A stretch of DNA of 64,000 nucleotides from an uncultured Lachnospiraceae bacterium (GTDB lineage: Bacteria > Bacillota > Clostridia > Lachnospirales > Lachnospiraceae). The DNA lies in assembly GCA_902797185.1 (NCBI GenBank), contig CADBRV010000050.1, positions 41,555-105,554 on the forward strand, read 5' to 3'. The notes under the pieces are model-generated. The model saw nothing but the letters and a program-made list of their open reading frames with translations, ran no database searches and was not told where the DNA came from. Shown here one piece after another: positions 8,350-16,591 of this stretch; position 1 is the stretch's first letter, and every line of letters begins with the position of its first letter. The position numbers were made by a program, and so were the translations under genes.

Positions 8350-9144
8350 TTAGATGTAATGTTTTTCTTTCAGGCTTGCCATCAGCTGGTCAACCATTTC
8401 CTGGTCAGTGCCTTCAAGCATGACGCCAGCACCCTTTGGAGCCGGTGCGAAAGAAGTAAATACGTTGGTCGGGGAAGCCTTAAGGCCGGTCTCTTCCTGT
8501 TTGATATCTACATCGTCAAAGGACCATGTAGTAATCCTCTCCGGATGGTCATAAGCTTCGATGATGCCGCCTACGTTCATATAACGCGGGGTGTTCAGCT
8601 CTGCAACGCAGGTGATAAAGCAAGGCATCTGTACTTCGATGATTTCATAGCCGTCTTCCAGCTGTCTCTTTACGGTAACAGTCTTGCCGTCGATCTTGAT
8701 ATCCTCAGCATAAGTAACCTGCGGGATTCCAAGCTTTTCAGCAATCTGCGGTCCAACCTGTGCGGTATCGCCATCGATAGCCTGGCGGCCGCCAAGGATC
8801 AGGTCATAATCTCCAACCTTTGCCATGCCTGCTGCGATCGCATTGGAAGTAGCCCAGGTATCGGATCCACCGAAACGACGGTCGGAAAGGAGGATTGCGT
8901 CATCAGCGCCCATAGCAAGGCATTCGTTCAGCATTTCCTTAGCCTGGTCCGGTCCCATAGAAATAACGGTTACATGTACGTTCTCAGGATCTTTGTCTTT
9001 GATCTCAAGAGCAGCTTCCAAAGCGTTTGCGTCATCCGGGTTCAGGATGGATTCAACGCCTTCTCGGTTGATTCTACCGGTAACAGGGTCAGTCGTAACA
9101 TTTTTGGTGTTCGGGACCTGTTTTGCACAAACTAAAATCTTCAT
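8350..9144 (-). CDS. etfB: Electron transfer flavoprotein, beta subunit
   Basis: A 264-residue EtfB with the opening [13 protein letters not shown] and the nucleotide-binding stretch [19 protein letters not shown] typical of the family. It forms a heterodimer with EtfA encoded just downstream and docks on acyl-CoA dehydrogenase. The recognition-loop region ([13 protein letters not shown]) is present. It lies 14 bp after the acyl-CoA dehydrogenase and has GAGGAGG before the ATG, so acd-etfB-etfA form a tight translational unit as in bcd-etfBA operons. Confidence 0.95.
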   Translation of the reverse strand: MKILVCAKQVPNTKNVTTDPVTGRINREGVESILNPDDANALEAALEIKDKDPENVHVTVISMGPDQAKEMLNECLAMGADDAILLSDRRFGGSDTWATSNAIAAGMAKVGDYDLILGGRQAIDGDTAQVGPQIAEKLGIPQVTYAEDIKIDGKTVTVKRQLEDGYEIIEVQMPCFITCVAELNTPRYMNVGGIIEAYDHPERITTWSFDDVDIKQEETGLKASPTNVFTSFAPAPKGAGVMLEGTDQEMVDQLMASLKEKHYI

Positions 9145-9158
9145 GATATCCTCCTCTA

Positions 9159-10295
9159 TTATTTGTCGGCCAATACACTACGAGAAATGACTAATTTCTG
9201 GATCTCGGAAGTACCTTCATAGATCGGAAGGATACGTGCATCCCTGTAGATTCTTTCGATTGCGTAGTCTTTCATGTATCCGTAACCGCCGTGAATCTGT
9301 ACAGACTTGTAAGCAACTTCGTTTGCGATTTCAGATGCAAAGTATTTTGCCATAGCAGCTTCAGTGGTTACTTTCTGGCCATGGTCCAGTTTATCAGCAG
9401 CGCTGTAAACCAGCTGGCGGGCAGCTTCTACCTTGGTAGCCATGTCTGCAAGGGTGAACTGGGTGTTCTGGAATTTGGAAATCGGACGGCCGAACTGTAC
9501 CCTTTCCTTAGAGTATTTCACAGCCTCGTCCAAAGCGCCCTTTGCAGCACCCAGGGACTGGGAAGCTACGGTAACACGGCCTGCATCCAGGATGCTCATG
9601 GCGATGTTGAAGCCCCTGCCGACTTTGCCCAGGATATTGGACTTCGGTACGCGGACATTCTCGAGGATGATATCAGAAGTCTGGGATCCGTGGATACCCA
9701 TCTTTTCTTCCGGCTTTCCGGTGGAGAAGCCTTCCCAATTGCTCTCTACGATGAAAGCAGTGATGCCATGGGTTCCGGAATGAAGGTCCGTCTTTGCGAA
9801 AATCGTTACATAATCGCAGAACGGAGCCATGGTGATGAAGGTCTTACGTCCATTCAGGATGTAATAGTCGCCATCTTCTACTGCAGTCGTGGAAACAGAA
9901 CCTGCGTCGCACCCTGCGCCCGGCTCAGTCAAACCGAAAGAAGCAATCTTCTCGCCCTTTGCAAGCGGTACAAGGTATTTCTGCTTCTGCTCTTCGGTAC
10001 CGAACATCTGGAACGGTTCACCGGAAAGAGAGTTGCCCATGATCAGGGAAGATGCGGATACATCTTTTGCACAGAACTCTTCGCATACGATGGAGAGTGC
10101 TTTGAAGTCGCCGCCCATTCCGCCATATTCCTTCGGAATGGTAATGCCGGTAAAGCCATACCTTGCTACCTTGTCCCAGACATCCTGCGGATAAACGCCG
10201 GTTTTGTCAACGTCATTTGCGATCGGCTCAAGCTCGTTCTCAGCGAATTCTCTGGCAAGCTTTCGGATCATCTCATGTTTTGCGTCAAAAATCAT
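9159..10295 (-). CDS. Acyl-CoA dehydrogenase (FAD)
   Basis: A 378-residue acyl-CoA dehydrogenase of short-chain/butyryl type. The FAD/substrate loop FGLTEPGAGCDAG, the QIHGGYGYMKDY segment and the catalytic base Glu360 in IYEGTSEIQ are all present. It introduces or, with reduced Etf, removes a 2,3 double bond of an acyl-CoA. The order nifU-like, acd, etfB, etfA with gaps of 27, 14 and 25 bp indicates one transcript. A complete butyrate operon would also carry crotonase (crt), which is absent, so I would not call this bcd. AGGAGG precedes the ATG. Confidence 0.93.
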   Translation of the reverse strand: MIFDAKHEMIRKLAREFAENELEPIANDVDKTGVYPQDVWDKVARYGFTGITIPKEYGGMGGDFKALSIVCEEFCAKDVSASSLIMGNSLSGEPFQMFGTEEQKQKYLVPLAKGEKIASFGLTEPGAGCDAGSVSTTAVEDGDYYILNGRKTFITMAPFCDYVTIFAKTDLHSGTHGITAFIVESNWEGFSTGKPEEKMGIHGSQTSDIILENVRVPKSNILGKVGRGFNIAMSILDAGRVTVASQSLGAAKGALDEAVKYSKERVQFGRPISKFQNTQFTLADMATKVEAARQLVYSAADKLDHGQKVTTEAAMAKYFASEIANEVAYKSVQIHGGYGYMKDYAIERIYRDARILPIYEGTSEIQKLVISRSVLADK

Positions 10296-10322
10296 TTCCT
10301 TTCCTCCTGGTTCGTGATTTTC

Positions 10323-10652
10323 TTAATCTTTATGAGTAAATAGGTTCTTCGCCTGCTCCCATACACCGGGGTCAATTGAATCATCTATTTCCACATGCCT
10401 GATCTCTCTGATGTAATGCCGGATCTGCGGAACGACAATCTGTTCCAGGTCGTCATCCACTTTCATGCAGCCGCTGCATTCTCCACGGAAACGTACGGTA
10501 GCGGTCCTTTCCTCAGGAAAAACGTCAACCAGCTCGATCCACCCCTTATGTTCCAAAAGCTGCGGATTGATATATTTATCAATGACCTCTTCCACCCTTT
10601 TGGACAGATCGTCAGCACCGGCAACATCCGTTTTCTTTTCGTTTTCGCTCAT
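10323..10652 (-). CDS. Solo NifU C-terminal-like domain protein
   Basis: A 109-residue protein if the ATG at 10652 is used, where GGTGG lies about 7 bp upstream; the frame stays open to 10715 but has no good ribosome binding site there. It shows the NifU-C/Nfu pattern with the two-cysteine motif VRFRGECSGCMKVDDDLEQIV split as CSGC. Such domains hold or transfer a [4Fe-4S] cluster, normally as dimers. The N-terminal scaffold and the ferredoxin-like domain of full NifU are missing. Lying between the CoA-transferase and acyl-CoA dehydrogenase genes, it may serve an Fe-S partner of this pathway, yet no obvious Fe-S enzyme is encoded in the cluster. Confidence 0.78.
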   Translation of the reverse strand: MSENEKKTDVAGADDLSKRVEEVIDKYINPQLLEHKGWIELVDVFPEERTATVRFRGECSGCMKVDDDLEQIVVPQIRHYIREIRHVEIDDSIDPGVWEQAKNLFTHKD

Positions 10653-10736
10653 AACATCCACCAGAATCCAAAAAATGAGCAAGAAGACCTCTTGCGGAGG
10701 CCTCCTTGCATCCATCTCTTGCTAAAACAAATTTAA

Positions 10737-11432
10737 TTAATATACAACATCCGTCTTCAGATCGTCGGCAACGATGAAGTCTGCCTCGGTATTGTTCTTG
10801 ATGTTGTCAAGATCGTAGCCTTCACGGATTTCCTTCAGGTACATCTTGTTGTCATGGAATTCAAATACGGCACGTTCGGTAACTACATGGGTCAGAAGGC
10901 CCTTGCAGGTCAGCGGCAGGGTGCACTTATGGATCAGCTTCGGCTCACCCTTCTTTGTGCAGTGTGTCGTCTGTACGATTACGTTCTTAGCCTGGCAGAG
11001 GTCCATGGCACCGCCCATGCCTGCAAAGTTGCCCGGCAGGAACCAGTTGGCAAGGTCGCCATTTTCCGAAACTTCAAATGCGCCAAGGACGGTAGCAGTC
11101 AGATGGCCGCCACGGATAATAGCATAGGATGTAGCATGGCTGAATACCATTGCTCCCGGGATCGGAAGGAACGGGATACCGCCTGCGTTCGTAAAGGATT
11201 CCAGGGAAGTCCTCTCCGGGATGTTCGGATCGGTCCTGGAAAGCTGCTCGCCTACGCCTACGCAGCCATTCTCCGTATGTACCAGTACGCCGTCCGCTAC
11301 ATGGTTTGCAACCAGAAGCGGTGCGCCGATACCAAGGTTGATGATATCGCCGGGTTTAAAGAACCTGGCAATCCTTCTTGCCATTGCCTCTTTATCATTC
11401 AGGGTTTTCCCTGATCCATGGGACATTTCCAT
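10737..11432 (-). CDS. 3-oxoacid CoA-transferase family, subunit B
   Basis: A 231-residue class I CoA-transferase beta subunit. The catalytic glutamate is Glu54 in HTENGCVG, and the segments GGHLTATVLGAFEVSENGDLANW and GMGGAMDL are family hallmarks. It pairs with the subunit A gene, which ends 2 bp before this gene. The complex moves CoA between an acyl-CoA such as acetyl- or butyryl-CoA and a free acid such as acetoacetate. As the first two genes of the cluster, the pair probably activates the incoming acid. Substrate range cannot be judged from the sequence. Confidence 0.92.
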   Translation of the reverse strand: MEMSHGSGKTLNDKEAMARRIARFFKPGDIINLGIGAPLLVANHVADGVLVHTENGCVGVGEQLSRTDPNIPERTSLESFTNAGGIPFLPIPGAMVFSHATSYAIIRGGHLTATVLGAFEVSENGDLANWFLPGNFAGMGGAMDLCQAKNVIVQTTHCTKKGEPKLIHKCTLPLTCKGLLTHVVTERAVFEFHDNKMYLKEIREGYDLDNIKNNTEADFIVADDLKTDVVY

Positions 11433-11434
11433 AA

Positions 11435-12118
11435 TTAAATGTACCTCCTCTGCTCATCTAAAATCATGTCTACGAAGACGCCCGGTGTGCGGACAGTATC
11501 CATCTGGATCTCTTCGATATCACAGATCTGGTCAGCCTGGACGATGGTGCAGTCTGCAGCCATTGCCATGGTGGAGTTGTAGTTCTCCATGGTGCCCCTG
11601 TATGTCAGGTTGCCGAACAGGTCGGCACGCCTTGCACGAACCAAAGCCACGTCAGCGTGAAGCGGGGTCTCAATGAACCAGTCTTTGCCGTCTACATTTA
11701 CGACCTGCCTCTCCTTTGTAAAGTCGCATCCGGTACCCATGCCGGCACGAAGGAGGATTCCGCCTGCGCCTACGCCGCCGCAGCGGATCTTCTCAACCAA
11801 GGTGCCCTGCGGGGTGATATGGAGTTTGAACTTGCCTTCTTTTGCCAGCTCGCCGAACTCTTTGTTCAGTCCGACATGGGAATGCCAGCATTCGGCAACG
11901 ATCCCTTCATGATAGAAGCGTCCCTGGGCCACATTCGGGTCCCCGGCATCGTTCGAAATCAATTTGATGTCTTTTACTCCACTTTCAATAACGAGCTCGA
12001 TCAGTTCACGGGGAACGCCGGCACAAGCGAAGCCGCCTACCATCAGGGTCATGCCATCAAAAAACTTGGACATGATTTCCTCTTTGGAGGCCAATTTGTT
12101 TTTCATCATGGCTTTCAT
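11435..12118 (-). CDS. 3-oxoacid CoA-transferase family, subunit A
   Basis: A 227-residue alpha subunit of a class I CoA-transferase (AtoD/ScoA/CtfA type). Visible are the opening MVGGFACAGVPREL, the ISNDAG stretch and the TPQGTLVEKIRCGGVGAGG segment that binds CoA. The start chosen is the first ATG at 12118, with AAGGA just upstream; internal ATGs at codons 4 and 5 are possible. It is the first gene of the catabolic operon and has a promoter and a hairpin leader of about 170 nt in front. It works only as a complex with the B subunit encoded next. Confidence 0.92.
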   Translation of the reverse strand: MKAMMKNKLASKEEIMSKFFDGMTLMVGGFACAGVPRELIELVIESGVKDIKLISNDAGDPNVAQGRFYHEGIVAECWHSHVGLNKEFGELAKEGKFKLHITPQGTLVEKIRCGGVGAGGILLRAGMGTGCDFTKERQVVNVDGKDWFIETPLHADVALVRARRADLFGNLTYRGTMENYNSTMAMAADCTIVQADQICDIEEIQMDTVRTPGVFVDMILDEQRRYI

Positions 12119-12166
12119 TCATCCTTTCTTGATTCATGATAATGTTTATTGAAAACCCCAATACAC

Positions 12167-12215
12167 AAAAAAACTGCTGCAGAAAAAGAGTATATCCAAA
12201 TCCGCAACAGTTTTT
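12167..12215 (-). terminator. Terminator-like hairpin in the leader of the CoA-transferase operon
   Basis: AACTGCTGC (12172-12180) pairs with GCAACAGTT (12204-12212), with one mismatch; the minus strand continues TTTTTGTGT. It lies between the predicted promoter (12298-12327) and the ATG at 12118, so it could be an attenuator. It could also simply end the upstream kinase-like gene by read-through protection. An A-rich/T-rich outline on both sides makes it potentially bidirectional. Confidence 0.6.
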
Positions 12216-12297
12216 GTTTTTAGAGATATTCAAACCATAATAAAAGTTCCTTAAATCTGACTAAAATCGAAAATTATTCTTTTTTCCGAACACATTA

Positions 12298-12327
12298 ATG
12301 ATACGAAAAAAATCCACCTGTTGTCAA
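12298..12327 (-). promoter_or_regulatory. Promoter of the CoA-transferase/acyl-CoA dehydrogenase operon
   Basis: On the minus strand a -35 TTGACA (12327-12322) and a -10 TATCAT (12303-12298) are separated by 18 bp. The first gene starts about 170 bp further on, giving a leader that holds the hairpin at 12167-12215. Confidence 0.7.
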
Positions 12328-12435
12328 GTACTTTAGCCTGCTAACATAATAGGAAATACCGCTGTTTTACTATGTTTTCTCCAGAAACGGACAAATCCTC
12401 CGGATTGTCCTGCCAGCGCCATTTCTGCGGGCTGC

Positions 12436-13056
12436 TTATCGGGCATAACCGGCATACTCCCGGATCATCTTTACGCAATTCTCAATGCCGATCCGGCTGC
12501 TGTCCAGGCACAGGTTGTAATGCTCTGCCATCCCCCATTTCTGTTCGGTGTAATAGGAGTAATAGCTTGCCCTGTTTTTATCGACTTTGCGGACCATGTC
12601 CTCCAGTTTTACCTTGGGGTCCTTTGGAAAATCGTCATACTGGCGCACCCTTTCCAGGCGGAAATCCATGTCTGCCATAATAAATATATTGATGACGTCA
12701 TCCCGTTCCCTGAGGGCATAATCGCTGCATCTTCCGATAAAGACCGCCCCGTTTTCACATTCCTCGGCTAATTTCTGGATTGTCCTGAACTGGGCAAGAT
12801 AAGCCTGCATGCTGATGGGCATGGCCGGGTTGCCGATGCTGCCGCCTGTCCCCATAACCATGGAATAAAGCAGGCTCCTGGAAGGCTGTTCATCAAAATT
12901 CTTCAAGATTTTCTCGGAATAAGAAGAATCCTTTGCCGCTTCCGCCAGAAGCTCCCTGTCATAGAACGGAATTCCCAGTTCCTGGGAAAGCCTCTTTCCA
13001 ATTTCCCTGCCGCCGCTGCCATACTGCCTGCCGATAGTAAAGATGGTTTTTTTCAT
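12436..13056 (-). CDS. Cytidylate-kinase-like P-loop protein
   Basis: 206 residues from the ATG at 13056, chosen because AGGAGG lies 9 bp upstream; an in-frame codon 24 bp earlier lacks support. The opening MKKTIFTIGRQYGSGGREIG contains the P-loop GRQYGSGG of the Cytidylate_kin2 family, followed by LGIPFYDREL. An IGRCSDY motif near the middle and an Arg/Lys-rich lid region (RLERVRQYDDF) fit a nucleoside monophosphate kinase fold. True Cmk proteins differ in sequence, and many family members in clostridia are of unknown substrate. It stands alone between glnS and the CoA operon. Confidence 0.82.
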   Translation of the reverse strand: MKKTIFTIGRQYGSGGREIGKRLSQELGIPFYDRELLAEAAKDSSYSEKILKNFDEQPSRSLLYSMVMGTGGSIGNPAMPISMQAYLAQFRTIQKLAEECENGAVFIGRCSDYALRERDDVINIFIMADMDFRLERVRQYDDFPKDPKVKLEDMVRKVDKNRASYYSYYTEQKWGMAEHYNLCLDSSRIGIENCVKMIREYAGYAR

Positions 13057-13252
13057 ACGCCTGTTCCTCCTCTCGTTCATCCACCCGCCTCCCGGAGTGC
13101 CGGAACGGCACGCCGGAAGGAAAAAACGGATGCTAAGGCACAGTGCCTTTTCCTCCTCTTTTTTTCATCACCCATGGGCAATGAAACAGGCCATGCCTGG
13201 ATGTGAAGCGCATGCCTGGGGCACGGTTTCCCTTATCTGTATTTTATCTGTT

Positions 13253-14947
13253 TTATTTCTTTTTATCCAGCTTAAAGGAGCTCTTCAAGGAAACAATCCG
13301 GTTAAAGACGGGCTCCCCTTCCTTCGAATCCTTGGAATCCGCGCAGAAATACCCCTGGCGTACAAACTGGAAGGAATCTCCCGGCTTTGCCTCTGAGAGC
13401 TTCGGCTCCACGACGCAGTCCTCCAGAACCTCGATGGAATTGGGGTTCAAATTCAAAGACCCGTCTTCGTTATATACGCCCTTTTCCTCATCCACGATAT
13501 TTTCGTAGAGACGCACCGTAACCTTTTTGCCATATTCGGCAGATACCCACTGGATGGTGCCTTTTACCTTCCTTCCGTCCGGGCTGTTGCCGCCCTTGGA
13601 AGACGGGTCGTAAGTGCAGTGTACGGCGGTGACATTCCCGTCGCCGTCTTTATCGACTCCGACACATGTCACAAAGTAAGCGTTCATAAGCCTCACTTCG
13701 TTGCCGGGGTACATCCTGAAATATTTCCTCGGAGGCACTTCCATAAAGTCGTCCCTGTCGATGTAAAGCTCTTTTGTAAAGGGCACTTCCCTGGTCCCCA
13801 GGGCTTCATTTTCCACGTTGTTGGAAACCGGGAGCATCTCGCACTGCCCTTCCGGATAATTGTCAATAATGACCTTCAGTGGATGGAGGATGGCCATCAT
13901 CCTGGGCCTACTCGGTTTTAAGTCTTCCCGGATACAGTATTCCAGCATCGCATAGTCCGCGGAGCTGTTGGCCTTGGAGATGCCGGCCAGTTCCACGAAA
14001 CGGCGGATGGACTCCGGCGTAAAGCCCCTGCGCCGCAGTGCGGCAATGGATACCAGCCTCGGGTCGTCCCAGCCGTCTACAATGCCCTGCTCCACCAGTT
14101 TTTTGATATAACGCTTGCCGGTTACCACATTGGTAAGGTACAGCTTGGCAAATTCGATCTGCTTTGGCACATCTTCCGGGCTCTTCTTATACCCGGTCTC
14201 GATGACGACCCAGTCGTAAAGAGGCCTGTGGTCTTCGAACTCCAGGGTGCAGATGGAATGGGTGACTCCTTCAATAGCATCTTCCAGAGGATGGGCAAAA
14301 TCGTACATCGGATAGATGCACCATTTATCCCCTGTGTTCTGGTGGGACATATGGGTCACGCGGTAAAGGATCGGGTCCCGCATGTTGATATTGGAGCTGG
14401 ACATGTCAATCCTAGCGCGGAGCACTTTTTCCCCGTCCGCAAACTCTCCAGCCCTCATGCGTTCGAAAAGGTCCAGGTTTTCTTCAATGGACCGGTCGGA
14501 ATAAGGGTCTTTTTTACCCGGTTCCGTCAATGTGCCCCGGTATTCCCTGATTTCATCGGCAGAAAGGTCGGAAACGTATGCCTTCCCTTTTTTAATAAGC
14601 CCGACTGCTGCTTCATACATCTTTTCAAAATAATTGGAAGCATAATATAGATGCTCTCCCCAGTCGGCGCCCAGCCATTTCACGTCTTCCTTGATGGAAT
14701 TTACAAACTCGCTTTTCTCCTTTGTGGGGTTGGTATCGTCAAAGCGCAGGTGGAACTCACCGCCGTATTCCTTTGCCAGCCCGTAATTTAAAAGAATGGA
14801 TTTTGCGTGCCCGATATGCAGGTACCCATTGGGCTCCGGCGGGAAACGGGTCACCACTTTCTTCACCCTGCCCTCTGCCAGGTCCTTTTCTATAATCTGT
14901 TCGATAAAATTCTTTGATTCGCCTTCTTTTGCGTTTGCTTCTCCCAT
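13253..14947 (-). CDS. glnS: Glutaminyl-tRNA synthetase
   Basis: A 564-residue class I synthetase. The ATP site [15 protein letters not shown] carries the HIGH motif. RFDDTNP and [20 protein letters not shown] are GlnRS/GluRS markers, and the two C-terminal beta-barrels for the anticodon follow, with the [14 protein letters not shown] segment ([13 protein letters not shown]). The KMSKR loop appears as VTGKR ([12 protein letters not shown]), a relaxed version that still has the key Lys-Arg. It charges tRNA-Gln directly. No T-box signature (AGGGTGG...) was seen in the 250 bp upstream; two GC-rich stems (15003-15017 and 15019-15055) lie there instead. Confidence 0.95.
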   Translation of the reverse strand: MGEANAKEGESKNFIEQIIEKDLAEGRVKKVVTRFPPEPNGYLHIGHAKSILLNYGLAKEYGGEFHLRFDDTNPTKEKSEFVNSIKEDVKWLGADWGEHLYYASNYFEKMYEAAVGLIKKGKAYVSDLSADEIREYRGTLTEPGKKDPYSDRSIEENLDLFERMRAGEFADGEKVLRARIDMSSSNINMRDPILYRVTHMSHQNTGDKWCIYPMYDFAHPLEDAIEGVTHSICTLEFEDHRPLYDWVVIETGYKKSPEDVPKQIEFAKLYLTNVVTGKRYIKKLVEQGIVDGWDDPRLVSIAALRRRGFTPESIRRFVELAGISKANSSADYAMLEYCIREDLKPSRPRMMAILHPLKVIIDNYPEGQCEMLPVSNNVENEALGTREVPFTKELYIDRDDFMEVPPRKYFRMYPGNEVRLMNAYFVTCVGVDKDGDGNVTAVHCTYDPSSKGGNSPDGRKVKGTIQWVSAEYGKKVTVRLYENIVDEEKGVYNEDGSLNLNPNSIEVLEDCVVEPKLSEAKPGDSFQFVRQGYFCADSKDSKEGEPVFNRIVSLKSSFKLDKKK

Positions 14948-15083
14948 TGCTGCTGTTCCCCTGTCTCTAAATTTCTATTCTTTTTTATCTTTTTCACATC
15001 CACCGCATGCCCTGCGGAGCAGGAGGCATCCGCTATAAGGTAAAAGCCCTCCTGCTGCAGCTTCCCGCTGGTGATAAAAACAT

Positions 15084-15112
15084 CCTAAAACATCCTTCCT
15101 GGGCAGAAGGAT
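15084..15112 (-). terminator. Intrinsic terminator of the rhomboid-like gene
   Basis: ATCCTTC (15092-15098) pairs with GAAGGAT (15106-15112); the minus strand then reads GTTTTAGGATGTTTTT. It is about 85 bp past the stop codon. Confidence 0.65.
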
Positions 15113-15197
15113 CTCTTCCCGATCAGCAAAGCATCCCGATAAAGGATACCGCTGTTTATTGCAAGTATACCGATAAAAAATACCGGCTGTTTACTGC

Positions 15198-16082
15198 TTA
15201 AGTAATATGCTTATGGTTAAACAAATGGTCCTGGCAGTATTCATGGCTGCCCTTGCATTTCGAGCAGTAGCGGAATTCCAGGTCGTCGCCATCCAGCTCT
15301 GTCCTGCCGCAGACCGTGCACCTGTGCTTTGTCACGATGCCGTCTTTATTGACATAGCCGTCTTTGTTTCCCTGCTGGATCTTTTTATGGTATTCGCTCC
15401 TGCGCCTTGCAGCCCTGGCTGCGGAAAGGGGCGATGCGCTCTGCCCTTTGTCCTGCTTTAAAAGGGCAAGCATGATCAGAAGGTTGGCAAAGCAGGCTAT
15501 GATCATGGCGATCATCGCCATGTCCCCGTCCCGGAAGGCGATGGCACAGGAATAAACCATGTACAGCACGTCAATGAGCGCAGCCCACCTGAATTTGATG
15601 GGGATCAGGAAATAAAGCCTTACTTCCATGTCCGGATACATGGCCGCCACCGCCAGGATGATGCTGGTGGAGACATAATAGGTCGTGTAGGACATGTCAA
15701 AAACCTGCATCCCCATGGCACGGGTAATGCCATAGCCGATAAAGCCGCATGCCAGCGTCAGCAACATGCCGTTAAAAATATAAAAATTATACCGGAAATC
15801 CCCCCAGGTCCGTTCCAGGATCGTCCCGAACTGGTAAAAAATGAAAAGCATCAGGAAGATGACCAGGAGGTTGGAACGGGTAGGCGGTACCAGGATCCAT
15901 GTAAAGAGCCTCCAGACCTGCCCTTTCAGTACCAGGGACGGTTCAAAAGCAAGAAATGCCAGGATACCGCGCCCCATATAAGACAAAACATAACCGGCCA
16001 GATAGACTGCAATCATGTACACTGTAAGGTTCGGGATCGCAAACCGGCCGAATTTCCTTTGTAAACGACTAAGCATAAACAC
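15198..16082 (-). CDS. Rhomboid-like membrane protein with C-terminal zinc ribbon, no catalytic dyad
   Basis: A 294-residue protein with about six membrane segments and rhomboid landmarks: GQVWRLFTWIL in the first loop and an ILERTWGDFRYNFYIFN stretch. The serine motif GxSG is replaced by YVSTSIIL and there is no histidine anywhere in the first ~225 residues, so the Ser-His dyad of rhomboid proteases is absent. After the last membrane helix come a basic linker and a zinc-ribbon-like tail with CTVCGRTE and CSKC, plus a terminal His cluster (HLFNHKHI). It is therefore probably a derlin-like pseudoprotease that binds membrane clients. A strong promoter and a repeat element lie upstream. Role unknown. 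Confidence 0.8.
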   Translation of the reverse strand: MFMLSRLQRKFGRFAIPNLTVYMIAVYLAGYVLSYMGRGILAFLAFEPSLVLKGQVWRLFTWILVPPTRSNLLVIFLMLFIFYQFGTILERTWGDFRYNFYIFNGMLLTLACGFIGYGITRAMGMQVFDMSYTTYYVSTSIILAVAAMYPDMEVRLYFLIPIKFRWAALIDVLYMVYSCAIAFRDGDMAMIAMIIACFANLLIMLALLKQDKGQSASPLSAARAARRRSEYHKKIQQGNKDGYVNKDGIVTKHRCTVCGRTELDGDDLEFRYCSKCKGSHEYCQDHLFNHKHIT

Positions 16083-16097
16083 TCTCCGTTTTTTATT

Positions 16098-16268
16098 TTA
16101 AGACAAACGCCGCATTCCAAATTATCCAAAAGGGAAGCCGCACCATGAAAGATCACGCTCCGCGTGGGGGCGCAGCCTGCGTCGGCACCTTGCCAGGCGT
16201 GACGGCGGACGATGCGGCTTGTGCATCGTAAAGGTTCCTCCCACTGAAGCAGGTTCCTTCGTACGATA
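16098..16268 (-). repeat. Dispersed intergenic repeat, copy C (full length)
   Basis: A 171-bp copy, in opposite orientation to the copies at 36186 and 45590. Read on the minus strand it starts ATCGTAC, forms a hairpin closing with TTTACGAT around a GCTTCAGT loop, then has GATGCACAAGCCGCATC, and ends near ATTTGGAATGCGGCGTTTG and TTAAAA. The outermost stem of the hairpin differs from the 45590 copy by compensating bases. It lies in the predicted 5' leader of the rhomboid-like gene. Confidence 0.75.
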
Positions 16269-16304
16269 AATGACGGTTCGTTATACAGTCTACAATTAGG
16301 ATTA

Positions 16305-16333
16305 ATTATAAAATCCACCCCCATGGTTGTCAA
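16305..16333 (-). promoter_or_regulatory. Consensus promoter for the rhomboid-like gene
   Basis: TTGACA (16333-16328) and TATAAT (16310-16305) on the minus strand with a 17-bp spacer, a perfect sigma-A match. Transcription would begin near 16298, giving a leader of about 215 nt that contains repeat copy C. Confidence 0.8.
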
Positions 16334-16462
16334 CGGGCGCCGGAATGGAAGGCTATGCAAGGCATCCTGGACGTTTCCGGCATATTTGACATACCTTTTG
16401 TCTGGAACACGTCCAAAAAAGGAAGTTGCATACAAATCTACTTATATGTATAATGCCTTTCA

Positions 16463-16491
16463 TTGAATTTTGTCAGGCGCTGATTTATAAT
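16463..16491 (+). promoter_or_regulatory. Promoter for the activase gene
   Basis: TTGAAT (16463-16468) and TATAAT (16486-16491) with a 17-bp spacer, about 100 bp before the ATG at 16592, which itself is preceded by GAGGTG. Confidence 0.75.
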
Positions 16492-16591
16492 GCTATGAAA
16501 CGCATTAGGGAGTATTAACTTTTTCTTCCTATATTATTGGAACATTTTGAAAACCAGTTTTTTAAAGATATTTTGTATTAGAGGTGTTTGA

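Larger units (their letters stand above)
12119..12435. other. Intergenic region with operon promoter and leader
   Basis: About 317 bp between the kinase-like gene and ctfA-like gene. It contains a sigma-70-type promoter reading leftward, and a hairpin with a T-run between that promoter and the start codon. No small gene was seen. Confidence 0.6.
16083..16591. other. Divergent promoter region with a dispersed repeat copy
   Basis: About 509 bp between two divergent genes. It holds repeat copy C (16098-16268), a consensus promoter for the leftward rhomboid-like gene and a consensus promoter for the rightward activase. No credible gene was found; the short leftward open frames here are GC-rich stems of the repeat. 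Confidence 0.7.

Noticed and set aside
14948..15197. A T-box leader for glnS
   Set aside because: No AGGGTGG-type motif or antiterminator stem was found; only two GC-rich hairpins are present.
16083..16591. Insertion sequence or prophage remnant at the repeat
   Set aside because: No transposase or integrase motif, and no inverted terminal repeats with target duplications were seen.
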